This document shows, piece after piece, positions 48,167-58,216 of a stretch of 58,216 nt of DNA (within the stretch, counting starts at the first letter, position 1; each line of letters begins with the position of its first letter). A program made the position numbers and the translations under genes. Below the pieces are notes generated by a model, which worked only from the letters and a program-made list of their open reading frames with translations, made no database searches and was not told where the DNA came from. The stretch is from the NCBI GenBank assembly GCA_027080345.1, contig JALWSB010000116.1, forward strand, positions 1 to 58,216. Direction: 5' to 3'. This DNA is from Robiginitomaculum sp. Lineage in GTDB: Bacteria > Pseudomonadota > Alphaproteobacteria > Caulobacterales > Maricaulaceae.

Positions 48167-49882
48167 ATGTCTGAATCTGTGACTGAATCAATGAACCCTT
48201 CGCGTGACGAATTTGCCGCCATGCTTGATGCCAGCTTTGCTGGCCGCGACATGCTTGAAGGGCAAGTCGTCAGCGGTCTGGTTACCGCGATTGAAAATGA
48301 TACTGTGACCATCGATGTCGGTCTGAAAACCGAAGGCCGTGTGCCGTTGCGTGAATTTCGCGTCAATGGTGAAATGGAAGAGGTCAAGGTTGGCGAAAAG
48401 GTCGATGTTTATCTCGACCGCGTTGAAAACGCGCTTGGCGATGCCATGCTGTCGCGCGAAAAGGCGCGCCGCGAAGAAGCCTGGGACCGTCTTGAAAAAT
48501 CCTATGCCGCCGGGGAAACCGTTGACGGGGCCATTGTTGGCCGGGTCAAAGGTGGCTTTACGGTCGAACTGGGCGGGGCCAGTGCCTTTCTGCCGGGCAG
48601 TCAGGTTGATATCCGTCCGGTGCGTGACGTTGGTCCACTTATGGGCATTGAGCAACCATTTGCCATTCTTAAAATGGATCGCCCACGGGGCAATATCGTC
48701 GTGTCACGCCGCGCTATCTTGGAAGAATCCCGCGCTGAAGTGCGTGCCGAGCTGATTAATCAACTGCATGAAGGCGAAGCGCGCGAAGGTGTGGTCAAAA
48801 ACATCACTGATTACGGTGCATTTGTTGATCTGGGCGGTATTGATGGCCTGTTGCACGTCACGGATATGAGCTGGCGTCGGGTCAATCACCCCAGCCAGGT
48901 CTTGAGTGTCGGCGACAAGATCAATGTCCAGATTATCAAGATCAATCCGGACAGCCAGCGGATTTCACTGGGTATGAAACAATTGCAGGACGACCCCTGG
49001 CAAGGTGTTGAAAGCAAATACAAGGTTGGTACACGCTTTACCGGTCGCATCACCAATATTACCGAATATGGCGCTTTTGTTGAACTCGAGGCGGGCATTG
49101 AAGGCCTGGTCCACGTCAGCGAAATGAGCTGGACCAAGAAAAATGTTCATCCGGGCAAAATCGTTTCCACATCGCAAGAAGTCGATGTTGTGGTGTTGGA
49201 TGTGGATCAGGAAAAACGCCGCATTTCATTGGGGATCAAGCAATGTGCCGATAACCCCTGGGATGCCTTTGCGGCGGCCCACCCGGTTGGCTCTACGGTC
49301 AGTGGTGAAGTCAAGAATATCACAGAATTTGGCCTCTTTATCGGGCTGGATGGTATGATTGACGGCATGGCGCACCTGTCGGATCTGTCGTGGGAAAAAT
49401 CTGGCGATGAAGCCATTGCCGATTACAAAAAAGGCGACATAGTCGAAGCCCGCGTCCTTGATATTGATACGGACAAGGAACGTATTTCCCTTGGGATCAA
49501 GCAATTGAGCGGCGATCCGATGGACGAGGGCGGCTATAAGCGCGGTGAAGTGGTGACCTGCACGGTCAGCGAGATCACATCGGGCGGCATCGAAGTCACC
49601 ATTGGTGATGATGGCAAGGTTAAAACCTTTATTCGCAAGTCTGATCTGTCGCGTGACCGCAATGAACAGCGTCCGGAACGCTTTGCTGTTGGTGACAAGG
49701 TTGATGCCAAGGTCACCGGTGTGGACAAAGCGGCGCGGCGCGTTTCCGTGTCCATCAAGGCGCTGGAAATGGCACAGGAAAAAGAAGCGATCGAACAATA
49801 TGGATCGACAGATTCCGGCGCCTCGCTTGGTGATATTCTTGGCGAAGCCCTGAAAAGCCAGGATAGCAAAAAAGGCGAATAA
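48167..49882 (+). CDS. rpsA: 30S ribosomal protein S1
   Basis: Repeated S1 domains (VKNITDYGAFVDLGGIDGLLHVTDMSWRRVNHPSQVLSVGDKINVQIIKINPDSQRISLGMKQL...). Confidence 0.97.
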   Translation: MSESVTESMNPSRDEFAAMLDASFAGRDMLEGQVVSGLVTAIENDTVTIDVGLKTEGRVPLREFRVNGEMEEVKVGEKVDVYLDRVENALGDAMLSREKARREEAWDRLEKSYAAGETVDGAIVGRVKGGFTVELGGASAFLPGSQVDIRPVRDVGPLMGIEQPFAILKMDRPRGNIVVSRRAILEESRAEVRAELINQLHEGEAREGVVKNITDYGAFVDLGGIDGLLHVTDMSWRRVNHPSQVLSVGDKINVQIIKINPDSQRISLGMKQLQDDPWQGVESKYKVGTRFTGRITNITEYGAFVELEAGIEGLVHVSEMSWTKKNVHPGKIVSTSQEVDVVVLDVDQEKRRISLGIKQCADNPWDAFAAAHPVGSTVSGEVKNITEFGLFIGLDGMIDGMAHLSDLSWEKSGDEAIADYKKGDIVEARVLDIDTDKERISLGIKQLSGDPMDEGGYKRGEVVTCTVSEITSGGIEVTIGDDGKVKTFIRKSDLSRDRNEQRPERFAVGDKVDAKVTGVDKAARRVSVSIKALEMAQEKEAIEQYGSTDSGASLGDILGEALKSQDSKKGE

Positions 49883-49904
49883 TTTCTGATCGCCAGATAA
49901 ATAT

Positions 49905-49936
49905 TAAAGGCCGGGGCCTGTTCCCCGGCCTTTTTT
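49905..49936 (+). terminator. Rho-independent terminator after rpsA
   Basis: AAAGGCCGGGGCCTGTTCCCCGGCCTTTTTT hairpin with T-tract. Confidence 0.92.
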
Positions 49937-50069
49937 ATGCGTGCAAGTGTGGCAGAAAAACCGTTGTGCCATGTTTTCTCGGTAATTATGTGATTCGAGT
50001 GTTGACCTTGCGCCAAATCCAATGGCAAATTCCCCCCTCGCGTGTGGGACGTCGGAGGGGTTGGAAACG

Positions 50070-50354
50070 ATGATCAAGTCTGAACTGATCAATACACTGG
50101 TGGAAGAAAATCCGCATTTGTTTCAACGGGACATTGAAATGATTGTTGGCACCGTGTTTGAAGAAATTACCAAAACACTTGAAAAAGGCGGCCGGGCGGA
50201 ATTGCGCGGCTTTGGTGCGTTTTCGGTGCGTGAACGGGGTGAACGTCTGGGGCGCAATCCCCGGACCGGGGCGGCGGTTAAAGTCGGCGCAAAGAAGGTA
50301 CCATTTTTCAAGGCAGGCAAGGCCCTGCGCGAACGCGTTGACGGAAAGAAATAA
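50070..50354 (+). CDS. ihfB: Integration host factor beta subunit
   Basis: [67 protein letters not shown]. Confidence 0.95.
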   Translation: MIKSELINTLVEENPHLFQRDIEMIVGTVFEEITKTLEKGGRAELRGFGAFSVRERGERLGRNPRTGAAVKVGAKKVPFFKAGKALRERVDGKK

Positions 50355-50442
50355 GCGTAAACTAATGCGTTTGTCGTTTTTTCCTTTACAGGAAAGAAAA
50401 ACCTGAGCATAGATTCACCCACACTGGAAAAGGGGAGAGTCA

Positions 50443-50856
50443 ATGTTAAAAGAATTCAAAGAATTTGCCTTGAAGGGCAATGTAATGGATATGGCCATCG
50501 GCATCATTATTGGTGCCGCTTTTGGTCCTATTGTCAAATCACTGGTCAATGATGTGATTATGCCGCCCATCGGCCTGTTGATGGGCAATGTGGATTTCAG
50601 CAATCTTTTTATTGCGCTTGATGGCAAAGACTATGCTTCGCTGGCCGCCGCACAGGAAGCCGGAGCGGCAACCATAAATTATGGGGTGTTTATCAATACC
50701 ATCGTCAATTTTATCATTGTTGCCTTTGCCGTTTTCATGATGGTCAAGGTGATGAATGCAGCCAAGAAAAAAGAAGAAGAGGCCCCCAAAGCCCCGCCTG
50801 CGCCACCGGCGGAAGAAGTTTTGTTGACAGAAATCCGTGATCTTCTGAAAAAATAG
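50443..50856 (+). CDS. mscL: Large-conductance mechanosensitive channel
   Basis: [55 protein letters not shown]. Confidence 0.97.
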   Translation: MLKEFKEFALKGNVMDMAIGIIIGAAFGPIVKSLVNDVIMPPIGLLMGNVDFSNLFIALDGKDYASLAAAQEAGAATINYGVFINTIVNFIIVAFAVFMMVKVMNAAKKKEEEAPKAPPAPPAEEVLLTEIRDLLKK

Positions 50857-50882
50857 ACCGCATATTTTTTGCACGGGTTTTG

Positions 50883-50910
50883 CGCCGCACTGGTTTTTTC
50901 CGGTGCGGCG
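50883..50910. other. Strong GC-rich hairpin between mscL and trpF
   Basis: CGCCGCACTGG-TTTTTT-CCGGTGCGGCG, 11-bp stem with one G-U pair, no clear T-tract after the stem. Confidence 0.7.
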
Positions 50911-50988
50911 TCTGTGTATGGGGGTTTTGTTGTCTGCGCCTTGGTCATAAAGTGCGCCGCTGTGTAAAATTAAGAACCGGACCTGCCC

Positions 50989-51642
50989 ATGACAGACGTA
51001 AAAATATGTGGACTGACCGACGCGGCGGGGGTTACGGCGGCATTGGATGCCGGCGCGGATTATCTGGGGTTTGTTTTTGCTGATAACAGCGTACGTAAAA
51101 CCAGTCCGGCGCGGGCGGCCGAGCTGGCAAAGCCGGCGCGGGGCAAGGCCAAAATTGTTGCCGTTCTGGTTAATCCTGGTGACAAGCTCATAAAAAAAGT
51201 GGTGTCCACTCTGGCGCCTGACGTCTTGCAATTGCATGGCCGTGAAACGCCTGAGCGCGTGCGGACGATCTGGAAACGCTATCATATCCCGATTATCAAG
51301 GCCTTTGCCGTGTCTTCAAAACGCGATGTGCAAGACACCGAGCGGTATGCGCGCACGGCGGCGTATTATCTTCTTGATGCCCGCCCGCCCAAAGGCGCAG
51401 GCCCTGCCGGGGGGCATGGGGCGGCGTTTGACTGGGATATTATCGATCAGGACGTGCTTGCCAAACCGTGGTTTTTGGCCGGGGGCCTGACGCCGCAAAA
51501 TGTTGCCGGGGCTATTGCCCGCACCGGTGCCAAAATGGTCGATGTTTCCTCTGGTGTTGAAAGCGCCGCTGGCGTAAAAGACCCGGCGCGCATCACCGCC
51601 TTTATTCAGGCTGTGCGCCAGCATGAGGACAAAAATGACTGA
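50989..51642 (+). CDS. trpF: Phosphoribosylanthranilate isomerase
   Basis: [44 protein letters not shown]...[10 protein letters not shown]...[15 protein letters not shown]. Confidence 0.95.
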   Translation: MTDVKICGLTDAAGVTAALDAGADYLGFVFADNSVRKTSPARAAELAKPARGKAKIVAVLVNPGDKLIKKVVSTLAPDVLQLHGRETPERVRTIWKRYHIPIIKAFAVSSKRDVQDTERYARTAAYYLLDARPPKGAGPAGGHGAAFDWDIIDQDVLAKPWFLAGGLTPQNVAGAIARTGAKMVDVSSGVESAAGVKDPARITAFIQAVRQHEDKND

Positions 51643-52843
51643 AAATACACCCATAGATGGCCCCGATGCGCGCGGCCGGTTTGGCGACTTTGGCGGCCGC
51701 TATGTCGCTGAAACCCTGATGCCACTTATTCTGGAGCTGGAAGGGGCCTGGGATGAGGCCAAGGCGGACCCGGCGTTTTTACGGCAAATGGATGATTATT
51801 TGCGCGATTATGTGGGACGGCCCAGCGCGCTTTATCACGCCGAGCGGCTGAGCGCGCATTTTGGCGGCGCGCAAATCTGGTTCAAACGTGACGAGCTTAA
51901 TCATACCGGCTCGCACAAAATCAACAATTGCCTGGGTCAGGTTTTGCTGGCGAAACGCATGGGCAAAACCCGCATTATTGCCGAAACCGGGGCCGGGCAG
52001 CACGGCGTGGCGACGGCGACCATGGCGGCGCGTTTTGGTCTGCCCTGTACCGTCTTTATGGGGGCCACCGACATTGAACGCCAGCAACCCAACGTCTTTC
52101 GTATGAAGCTGTTGGGGGCGCAAGTGGTTCCGGTGACTTCGGGCACAGGCACGCTGAAAGACGCCATGAACGAGGCCTTGCGCGATTGGGTGACCCATGT
52201 GGATGATACGTTTTATGTTATTGGTACAGTGGCCGGGCCGCATCCTTACCCGGTAATGGTGCGCACGTTTCAATCGGTCATCGGGCGCGAGGCGCGGGCG
52301 CAAATTCTTGAGCGCGCCGGGCGTTTGCCCGATGCCTGCGTGGCGTGCATTGGCGGTGGTTCCAATGCCATGGGCCTGTTTCATGCCTTTGTGCCTGACA
52401 AGGATGTGCGCCTGATTGGCGTCGAGGCGGCGGGCAAGGGGATAAAAACCGGCCAACATGCGGCGTCCTTAAAGGGCGGTGCGCCGGGGGTGTTGCATGG
52501 CAATCGGACCTATTTATTGCAAGATGATGATGGGCAGATTATCGACGCCCATTCGATCTCTGCCGGGCTGGATTATCCAGGCATCGGGCCTGAGCACGCG
52601 TATCTGAACGATATCGGCCGGGCCGAATATGTCAGCGCCACGGATACCGAAGCGCTTGATATGTTTCAGCTTTGCACAAAACTGGAAGGCATTATCCCGG
52701 CGCTGGAACCGGCCCATGCGCTGGCGCGGGTTGGCGATCTGGCGGGTGAGCTTGGCAAAGACGGCCTGATTGTCATGAATATGTGCGGGCGCGGCGACAA
52801 GGATGTGTTTGCGGTGGCCGGGCATTTGGGGGTGAAGATATGA
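51635..52843 (+). CDS. trpB: Tryptophan synthase beta chain
   Basis: [23 protein letters not shown]...[46 protein letters not shown]. Confidence 0.97.
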   Translation: MTENTPIDGPDARGRFGDFGGRYVAETLMPLILELEGAWDEAKADPAFLRQMDDYLRDYVGRPSALYHAERLSAHFGGAQIWFKRDELNHTGSHKINNCLGQVLLAKRMGKTRIIAETGAGQHGVATATMAARFGLPCTVFMGATDIERQQPNVFRMKLLGAQVVPVTSGTGTLKDAMNEALRDWVTHVDDTFYVIGTVAGPHPYPVMVRTFQSVIGREARAQILERAGRLPDACVACIGGGSNAMGLFHAFVPDKDVRLIGVEAAGKGIKTGQHAASLKGGAPGVLHGNRTYLLQDDDGQIIDAHSISAGLDYPGIGPEHAYLNDIGRAEYVSATDTEALDMFQLCTKLEGIIPALEPAHALARVGDLAGELGKDGLIVMNMCGRGDKDVFAVAGHLGVKI

Positions 52844-53670
52844 GCGCGCCGGTCACAGGGGCGGCGCGCCTGAAAGCGCGCTTTGATGATCTGGCGGCGC
52901 AAAACAAGGCCGGATTCGTCGCTTATTTCATGGGCGGTGATCCGGATGTCAAAACCGCACAAAAACTGCTGGATGGCCTGCCGAGGGCCGGGGCGGACGT
53001 GATCGAGCTGGGCATGCCATTTACCGACCCGATGGCCGATGGTCCGGCAATTCAGGCGGCGGCATTGCGGGCGCTGAATGCCGGTGTGCGCACGCCGGAT
53101 GTGCTCGCCATGGCAAAAGACTTTCGTAAAAACGATCAAAAAACGCCCTTGATTGTTATGGGCTATTATAACCCGATCCACCATATGGGCTGCACCAAAT
53201 TTGCTGAAGCGTGCGCCGATTGCGGGGTGGACGGGGCGATTATTGTCGATCTGCCCCCCGAAGAGGACGTGGCTTTGCGCGCCGCTTTCGAGGCGCACGG
53301 TCTGGCGCTGATCCGGCTGGCCACGCCCACCACCGATGACCAGCGCCTGCCGACCGTGGTCGCAGGCACATCGGGCTTTGTTTATTATGTTTCGGTGGCC
53401 GGCATTACCGGGGCATTGGTGCCGCAGGCCGATCCGGTGGCCCGCGCGGTAAAACGCATTCGCAAGGCCAGTGGCTTGCCGGTGGCGGTTGGCTTTGGCG
53501 TCAGAACGCCGCAAAAAGCGGCGCAGATCGGGGCCATTGCTGATGCTGTGGTTGTCGGCAGCGCCATTGTTGATGCCATGGGGGCAGGTGGTGTAAAAGA
53601 GGCACTGGCCTTGACCCGGCAATTGGCCGATGCCACCCATGGTGCATTACGGGAATCGGAAAATGAATAA
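52840..53670 (+). CDS. trpA: Tryptophan synthase alpha chain
   Basis: [46 protein letters not shown]. Confidence 0.96.
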   Translation: MSAPVTGAARLKARFDDLAAQNKAGFVAYFMGGDPDVKTAQKLLDGLPRAGADVIELGMPFTDPMADGPAIQAAALRALNAGVRTPDVLAMAKDFRKNDQKTPLIVMGYYNPIHHMGCTKFAEACADCGVDGAIIVDLPPEEDVALRAAFEAHGLALIRLATPTTDDQRLPTVVAGTSGFVYYVSVAGITGALVPQADPVARAVKRIRKASGLPVAVGFGVRTPQKAAQIGAIADAVVVGSAIVDAMGAGGVKEALALTRQLADATHGALRESENE

Positions 53671-54526
53671 CAAAAACTGGCTCGACCGGCTGACACCGCC
53701 GGGCATGAAAAAAATGTTTTCCAAGACCGACACGCCGGAAAACCTGTGGGTCAAATGCCCGCTTTCCGGGGAAATGGTGTTTCACAAAGACCTCGAAGCG
53801 GGGCTGTTTGTCACCCCGGCCGGGCACCATATGCGCATTGGCCCGGCGACGCGCTTTCGCATCACTTTTGACGATGACAATTGGGAACGCATTACGGTTC
53901 CCGAAGTGGCTGAAGACCCTTTGAAATTCAAGGATGACAAGCGCTATACCGACCGCTTGAAGGCGGCGCGGGCCAAAACCGGCGATAGCGATTCTGTCAG
54001 TGTCGGCGTGGGGGCTATCAAAGGTCTGCAAAGCGTTGTTTTTGTCCAGAATTTCAATTTTATGGGCGGCTCTCTTGGCATGGGGGCAGGCGAGGGGTTT
54101 ATCACCGCCGCGCAAGAGGCGGTAAAACGCAATCTGCCCATGGTGGCTTTTACGGCGGCGGGCGGCGCGCGGATGCAAGAAGGGGCATTGTCGCTGATGC
54201 AAATGCCGCGCACCACGCTGGCGCTTAACGAGCTGAAAGACGCGGGCCTGCCTTATATTGTCGTTTTGACCGATCCCACCACGGGCGGGGTGACCGCGTC
54301 CTACGCCATGTTGGGGGATGTGCATCTGGCCGAACCACGGGCGCTGATCTGCTTTGCCGGGCCGCGTGTGATTGAGCAAACCATTCGCGAAAAATTGCCC
54401 GAAGGGTTTCAACGCTCGGAATATCTTTTGGAAAAAGGCATGATTGACGCGGTTGTTGACCGGCGGCATTTGCGCGATAAATTATTCAAGATTTTATCGG
54501 CCCTGACCCAACCGGCGGCTGCTTGA
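53663..54526 (+). CDS. accD: Acetyl-CoA carboxylase carboxyltransferase subunit beta
   Basis: NLWVKCPLSGEMVFHKDLEAGLFVTPAGHHMRIG...FNFMGGSLGMGAGEGFITAAQEAVKRNLPMVAFTAAGGARMQEG. Confidence 0.95.
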   Translation: MNNKNWLDRLTPPGMKKMFSKTDTPENLWVKCPLSGEMVFHKDLEAGLFVTPAGHHMRIGPATRFRITFDDDNWERITVPEVAEDPLKFKDDKRYTDRLKAARAKTGDSDSVSVGVGAIKGLQSVVFVQNFNFMGGSLGMGAGEGFITAAQEAVKRNLPMVAFTAAGGARMQEGALSLMQMPRTTLALNELKDAGLPYIVVLTDPTTGGVTASYAMLGDVHLAEPRALICFAGPRVIEQTIREKLPEGFQRSEYLLEKGMIDAVVDRRHLRDKLFKILSALTQPAAA

Positions 54527-55818
54527 GCGCGGCGCGGCGTATTGCAGACGCGCTGGCGCGTTTTCAATCCCTGCACCCTGCGGATATCGCGCTTGGTCTG
54601 GGGCGCATGGCCCTGCTTCTTGAAAAACTGGGCAATCCACATTTAAAATTACCCCCCACCGTCCATGTGGCGGGCACCAATGGCAAAGGCTCGACCATTG
54701 CCATTCTTGCCGCCATGGCAAAAGCGGCGGGCCAGCGCGTTCATGTGCATACCAGCCCGCATCTTGAAAGTTTAAACGAGCGTTTCATCATTGATGGCAC
54801 ACCGATGGGGGATGCGGCCCTGGCCGCCCTTCTTGAAGAGGTCGAGCAGGTTAATAACGGCGTTCCGACGACACAATTTGAAATGCTCGTGGCGGCGATG
54901 TTTTTGGCCTTTTCGCGCGCCCCGGCGGATTTATGTCTGATTGAGGTCGGGCTGGGCGGCGAATTTGACGCCACCAATATCATACCAAAACCGGCCCTTT
55001 GTTTGATTACCCCGATTGCCCACGATCATGCGGATTATCTGGGGGACGATCTTGCAGGCATTGCCTGCGCCAAGGCCGGGATTATCAAAAACGGCGTGCC
55101 GGTGATTGCGGCGGCGCAAGAAGAGGTGGCGCAAGATGTGATCGAAGGGGCGGCGCGGCGTGCCCAGGCACCGCTTTTGTGCGCGGGGCGGGATTTCTTT
55201 TCTTATGCCGACCAGGGGCGGCTGGTTTTTGAAACTGATACGAGGCTTGTCGATTTGCCCTTACCGGTGCTGCCGGGGGCTTTTCAGATCGAAAACGCAG
55301 GGCTGGCGGTGGCCGCCGGGCTGCATTTTGGCTGGCCGCAAGCGGCCATGGCGGCGGGGCTGGAGCGGGCGCGCTGGCCGGGGCGTTTTGATATGCTGAG
55401 CGCTGGTCCGCTGGCCCTATTGGCCGCGCAAAATAATGCCAGCCTTATTGTCGACGGGGCGCATAACCCCCATGCGGCGCAGGCTTTGGCATCGGCATTG
55501 TCTGATCTGAACGCCACCGATCCGCGCCCCGTCGTGCTGGTCTGTGGTTTGCAAAAAACCAAGGATGCGGCCGCATTTTTTGCGGCGTTCAGAGCCTTGA
55601 ACCCGCGCATAATCATCACCTCTATTCCCGGCGCGCCGTATCCGGCAGACAATTCGTCTTTATGCGCCATCGCCCAAGAGGCGGGCTTTGAGGCGCAAAG
55701 AGAATCTGACCCCCTCGCGGCCATCACTTTGGCGTGTACGGGCGCGAAAGGTGTGCGGGTGGTGGTGTGTGGCTCGCTTTATCTGGCCGGGGCGGTGTTG
55801 GCGCTTAACCGGGGGTAG
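54523..55818 (+). CDS. folC: Bifunctional folylpolyglutamate synthase/dihydrofolate synthase
   Basis: VHVAGTNGKGSTIAILAAMAKAAG...HTSPHLESLNERF...EVGLGGEFDATNII...IVDGAHNPHAAQALA. Start taken as TTG overlapping the accD stop. Confidence 0.94.
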   Translation: MSAARRIADALARFQSLHPADIALGLGRMALLLEKLGNPHLKLPPTVHVAGTNGKGSTIAILAAMAKAAGQRVHVHTSPHLESLNERFIIDGTPMGDAALAALLEEVEQVNNGVPTTQFEMLVAAMFLAFSRAPADLCLIEVGLGGEFDATNIIPKPALCLITPIAHDHADYLGDDLAGIACAKAGIIKNGVPVIAAAQEEVAQDVIEGAARRAQAPLLCAGRDFFSYADQGRLVFETDTRLVDLPLPVLPGAFQIENAGLAVAAGLHFGWPQAAMAAGLERARWPGRFDMLSAGPLALLAAQNNASLIVDGAHNPHAAQALASALSDLNATDPRPVVLVCGLQKTKDAAAFFAAFRALNPRIIITSIPGAPYPADNSSLCAIAQEAGFEAQRESDPLAAITLACTGAKGVRVVVCGSLYLAGAVLALNRG

Positions 55819-55824
55819 GGCCAA

Positions 55825-55854
55825 AAAAGCCCGCACCAGATGATGCGAGCTTTT
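55825..55854. terminator. Bidirectional terminator between folC and trxA
   Basis: AAAAGCCCGCA-CCAGATGA-TGCGAGCTTTT between convergent genes. Confidence 0.8.
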
Positions 55855-55886
55855 GTGTGGAATAATAAAGGGTTAGGGTCCTGCCC

Positions 55887-56213
55887 CTAGACGCTGACGG
55901 CCCCATTCAGCCAGTCAGAAATTTTGCTCTTGGGCATGGCGCCGACTTTTGTCGAAGCGACCTGACCATTTTGAAACAGCATGAGGGTGGGGATGCCGCG
56001 TACGCCATAGCGTCCCGGTGTGCCCGGATTATCATCAATATTGACCTTGGCAATGGTGATCTTGCCGTCCATTTCCTGGCCAAGTTCTTCGAGAATAGGG
56101 CCGATCTGTTTGCATGGGCCGCACCATTCTGCCCAAAAGTCCACAAGAACCGGACCTTCCGCATTCAATACATCTTTTTCGAAAGATTCGTCGCTTACAG
56201 CTATGGTGGACAT
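55887..56213 (-). CDS. trxA: Thioredoxin
   Basis: [59 protein letters not shown]. Confidence 0.97.
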   Translation of the reverse strand: MSTIAVSDESFEKDVLNAEGPVLVDFWAEWCGPCKQIGPILEELGQEMDGKITIAKVNIDDNPGTPGRYGVRGIPTLMLFQNGQVASTKVGAMPKSKISDWLNGAVSV

Positions 56214-56312
56214 GGCACACTCCTTGTTCTTTACGGCCTGTTTGGCCTTGCCTTATGCGCTAGCTAGTGATCCAAAGGCCCCACGTCAAGATGTGTGTGC
56301 TTTTTACAACGC

Positions 56313-58216
56313 TTACGCCAGGGCCTGATCCAGTAAACTATCCGCCAGAATCATTAAATCCGGGGTTTCCGTCCATAAAAGCGCACATGTAATTGTGCGT
56401 CCGGGCCATAAATCATGGGCCAGTGCCCGATAAGCGGCCATCTGCCCCAGATAACGCTGCGATACGTCTTGCGGCCGTTTGGGGGCCGGGCGATTGGTTT
56501 TGTAATCAACAATAAATATATCTTTTTCGCGCACCACAATGCGGTCAATCTGGCCATTGATGACCAGATCGGGCGGCAGGGTCGAGGCCTGACCGGCCAG
56601 GGGCAGTTCGGCGCGGCTATCGGGGCCGAATAAAAAGCCAAATTCGGGGTTATCAAGGACGGAAAACACCGCCTTTATGATCTCCTCTCTTTGGGCCTCT
56701 TGCAGATCGCTTTGGGCGCGCAAAAACCGTTTGGCGGCGGTTTTGCGCTGCGCCGGGGCGGTTTGCGGCAAGGTTTGCAGCAAGGTGTGGATCAATGTCC
56801 CGCGGCGAAAGCGCCGGGCATTGTGTTCACCCAGCGGCGAAAACCCCGGCTGCTCGTCATCCTCATCACTTTTGTCCAGCCAGCGCGATGGCGCGGTGGT
56901 GCGTAATTGCGGTGTTGCATCTGTCAAAGGCGCGCTGGCCCAGTCGGGCAAAGTGATATTTTTCTCTTGCGGCTGCGCGTCTCGTTTTTCGGCGATCGGG
57001 GCCGGGCCATAGCGCCGCGCGCCAAGGCCGGTTTTGGTTTCAAAAGGTTCTACGTCGAGGTCTGAAAAGGCCCGCTCGACATGGGCGTACCAGCTTTGCG
57101 CGTGGACCGTGCCTTCGCCATTCCCCATTTTGGCGCCGCAAATAACCAGCCGGTCTTGCGCCCGGGTCATGGCCACATAGAGCAGGCGCACATGTTCCTG
57201 CATTTCTTTTTGCGTTATGGTCTCGCGTATATGGCGGCACGGTGCCGGGTCTTCCTTGGCGCTGGCCGAAAAGAACAATGTCTCATCTTCACCGGATAAA
57301 ATTCGCGCTGATTGCGTGGAGTGGGGTTTTTGTGTTGTGTCGGGCAGGATAACCAGCGGCGCTTCGAGGCCTTTGGAAGCATGGACGGTCATGACGCGCA
57401 CCGCATCACCGGCATTTTCCATTTGCCGTTTGATGTCGCTTTGGTCGTTTTGACAGGCGGTCACAAAGCGCAAAAGCGAGGGCGCATTATCTTTTTGGTG
57501 GCTCAAGGCCTTACCGAGAAATTCGCGCACCGGGTCTTCGGCTTCGGGGCCAAGGCGGGCATAAAGCCGCCGGGCATAGCTTTCGCCGCTGGCGCTGGGG
57601 CTGTTGAGGAAAGTCGAGAAAAAGCCATATGGCCCTTCACCGCGCGCCAGCTTGCGCAAAAAGGCATAAAGCGCTTTGGCTTCGCGTAAAGTCGCAGAAT
57701 CGCTTTTTTGCAAGGCCTCGGACAGGGATATCTTGCCACGATCCGCCGCCAGATCAAACAAAACATCATCGTCAATGGGCGCGGATGGGGCGGCGGCCGG
57801 CTGTAAAAATGGCCCCTTTAGGAGCTCGGCCAGCGCCAGATCGTCGGCTTTTTGCAAGGCCGCCCGCGCTGCGCTCAGTAAATCCAGAACGGCGGTTTGC
57901 TGGCACAAAATCATCCGGTCCGCCCCGGCCACCGGCACTTTTCTTTTTTTGAGCTGGCGGATAATTTCTTCGAACAAGCCGCCGCGTTTGCGCACCAAAA
58001 TCATAATATCGCCGGGGCTGATGGCGCGCGGTTGCCATTGATTATCTGCGCCGCGGTGCCAGATTTGTTCACCATTATCGAGCCAATGGGCGATCTGCAT
58101 GGCTATTTTTTGGGCCAGGACATTGCGGGCGCTTTGCGGCGCCTCGGCATTGACCGGGCGGGCGGGATCGTATTCCACGTCCACAACGGGGCGGGGGAGT
58201 GGCGCGCCTACCTCAC
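56313..58216 (-). CDS. addA: Double-strand break repair helicase/nuclease AddA, C-terminal part (truncated by window edge)
   Basis: UvrD-type VRVMTVHASKGLEAPLVILPDT and HVRLLYVAMTRAQDRLVICG; PD-(D/E)XK nuclease region DIFIVDYKTNRPAP; frame open to the window end. Confidence 0.93.
   Translation of the reverse strand, partial: EVGAPLPRPVVDVEYDPARPVNAEAPQSARNVLAQKIAMQIAHWLDNGEQIWHRGADNQWQPRAISPGDIMILVRKRGGLFEEIIRQLKKRKVPVAGADRMILCQQTAVLDLLSAARAALQKADDLALAELLKGPFLQPAAAPSAPIDDDVLFDLAADRGKISLSEALQKSDSATLREAKALYAFLRKLARGEGPYGFFSTFLNSPSASGESYARRLYARLGPEAEDPVREFLGKALSHQKDNAPSLLRFVTACQNDQSDIKRQMENAGDAVRVMTVHASKGLEAPLVILPDTTQKPHSTQSARILSGEDETLFFSASAKEDPAPCRHIRETITQKEMQEHVRLLYVAMTRAQDRLVICGAKMGNGEGTVHAQSWYAHVERAFSDLDVEPFETKTGLGARRYGPAPIAEKRDAQPQEKNITLPDWASAPLTDATPQLRTTAPSRWLDKSDEDDEQPGFSPLGEHNARRFRRGTLIHTLLQTLPQTAPAQRKTAAKRFLRAQSDLQEAQREEIIKAVFSVLDNPEFGFLFGPDSRAELPLAGQASTLPPDLVINGQIDRIVVREKDIFIVDYKTNRPAPKRPQDVSQRYLGQMAAYRALAHDLWPGRTITCALLWTETPDLMILADSLLDQALA

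Noticed and set aside
52666-54469. Two minus-strand ORFs of about 323 aa each
   Set aside because: Antisense to trpB/trpA/accD, which are unambiguous.

Overview
The window reads as a contiguous chromosomal segment, probably alphaproteobacterial. That assignment is inferred from the TIGR02300-aroA-cmk-rpsA-ihfB and trpF-trpB-trpA-accD-folC-trxA-addA gene order. Main blocks: the 3' end of ppdK; a SleB-like hydrolase; RNase P RNA; an AmpD-like amidase; a TerB-DnaJ protein; a fused hydantoinase/5-oxoprolinase; an arsR-acr3-arsC arsenic operon; rsmE, gshA, a VOC protein, a membrane-anchored glutathione peroxidase, a Tat-type class V aminotransferase and a VWA/CoxE-like protein; a frameshifted aspartyl/asparaginyl beta-hydroxylase; an AhpD-like/TetR pair; prfC; a BcsB-like secreted protein with no synthase beside it; phnA; an aldo/keto reductase; an AT-rich PLD/HKD nuclease-like gene; a bacterial LEG1-like protein; a clade II (Sec-type) nitrous oxide reductase cluster whose distal end is coupled to a UbiA/MenA-like prenyltransferase and a TlpA-like thioredoxin; a divergent SCO1 gene; an RND pump; a structured RNA candidate next to tRNA-Ala(CGC); then housekeeping genes. 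The observations I find most interesting are: (1) the PLD-family gene lies between matching inverted repeats with IS-like dimensions (about 1.3 kb); (2) the bacterial LEG1-like protein; (3) the nosY-ubiA-tlpA translational coupling; (4) a 14-bp perfect inverted repeat over the arsR start codon. No database search or folding program was used; family calls come from reading motifs in the translations.
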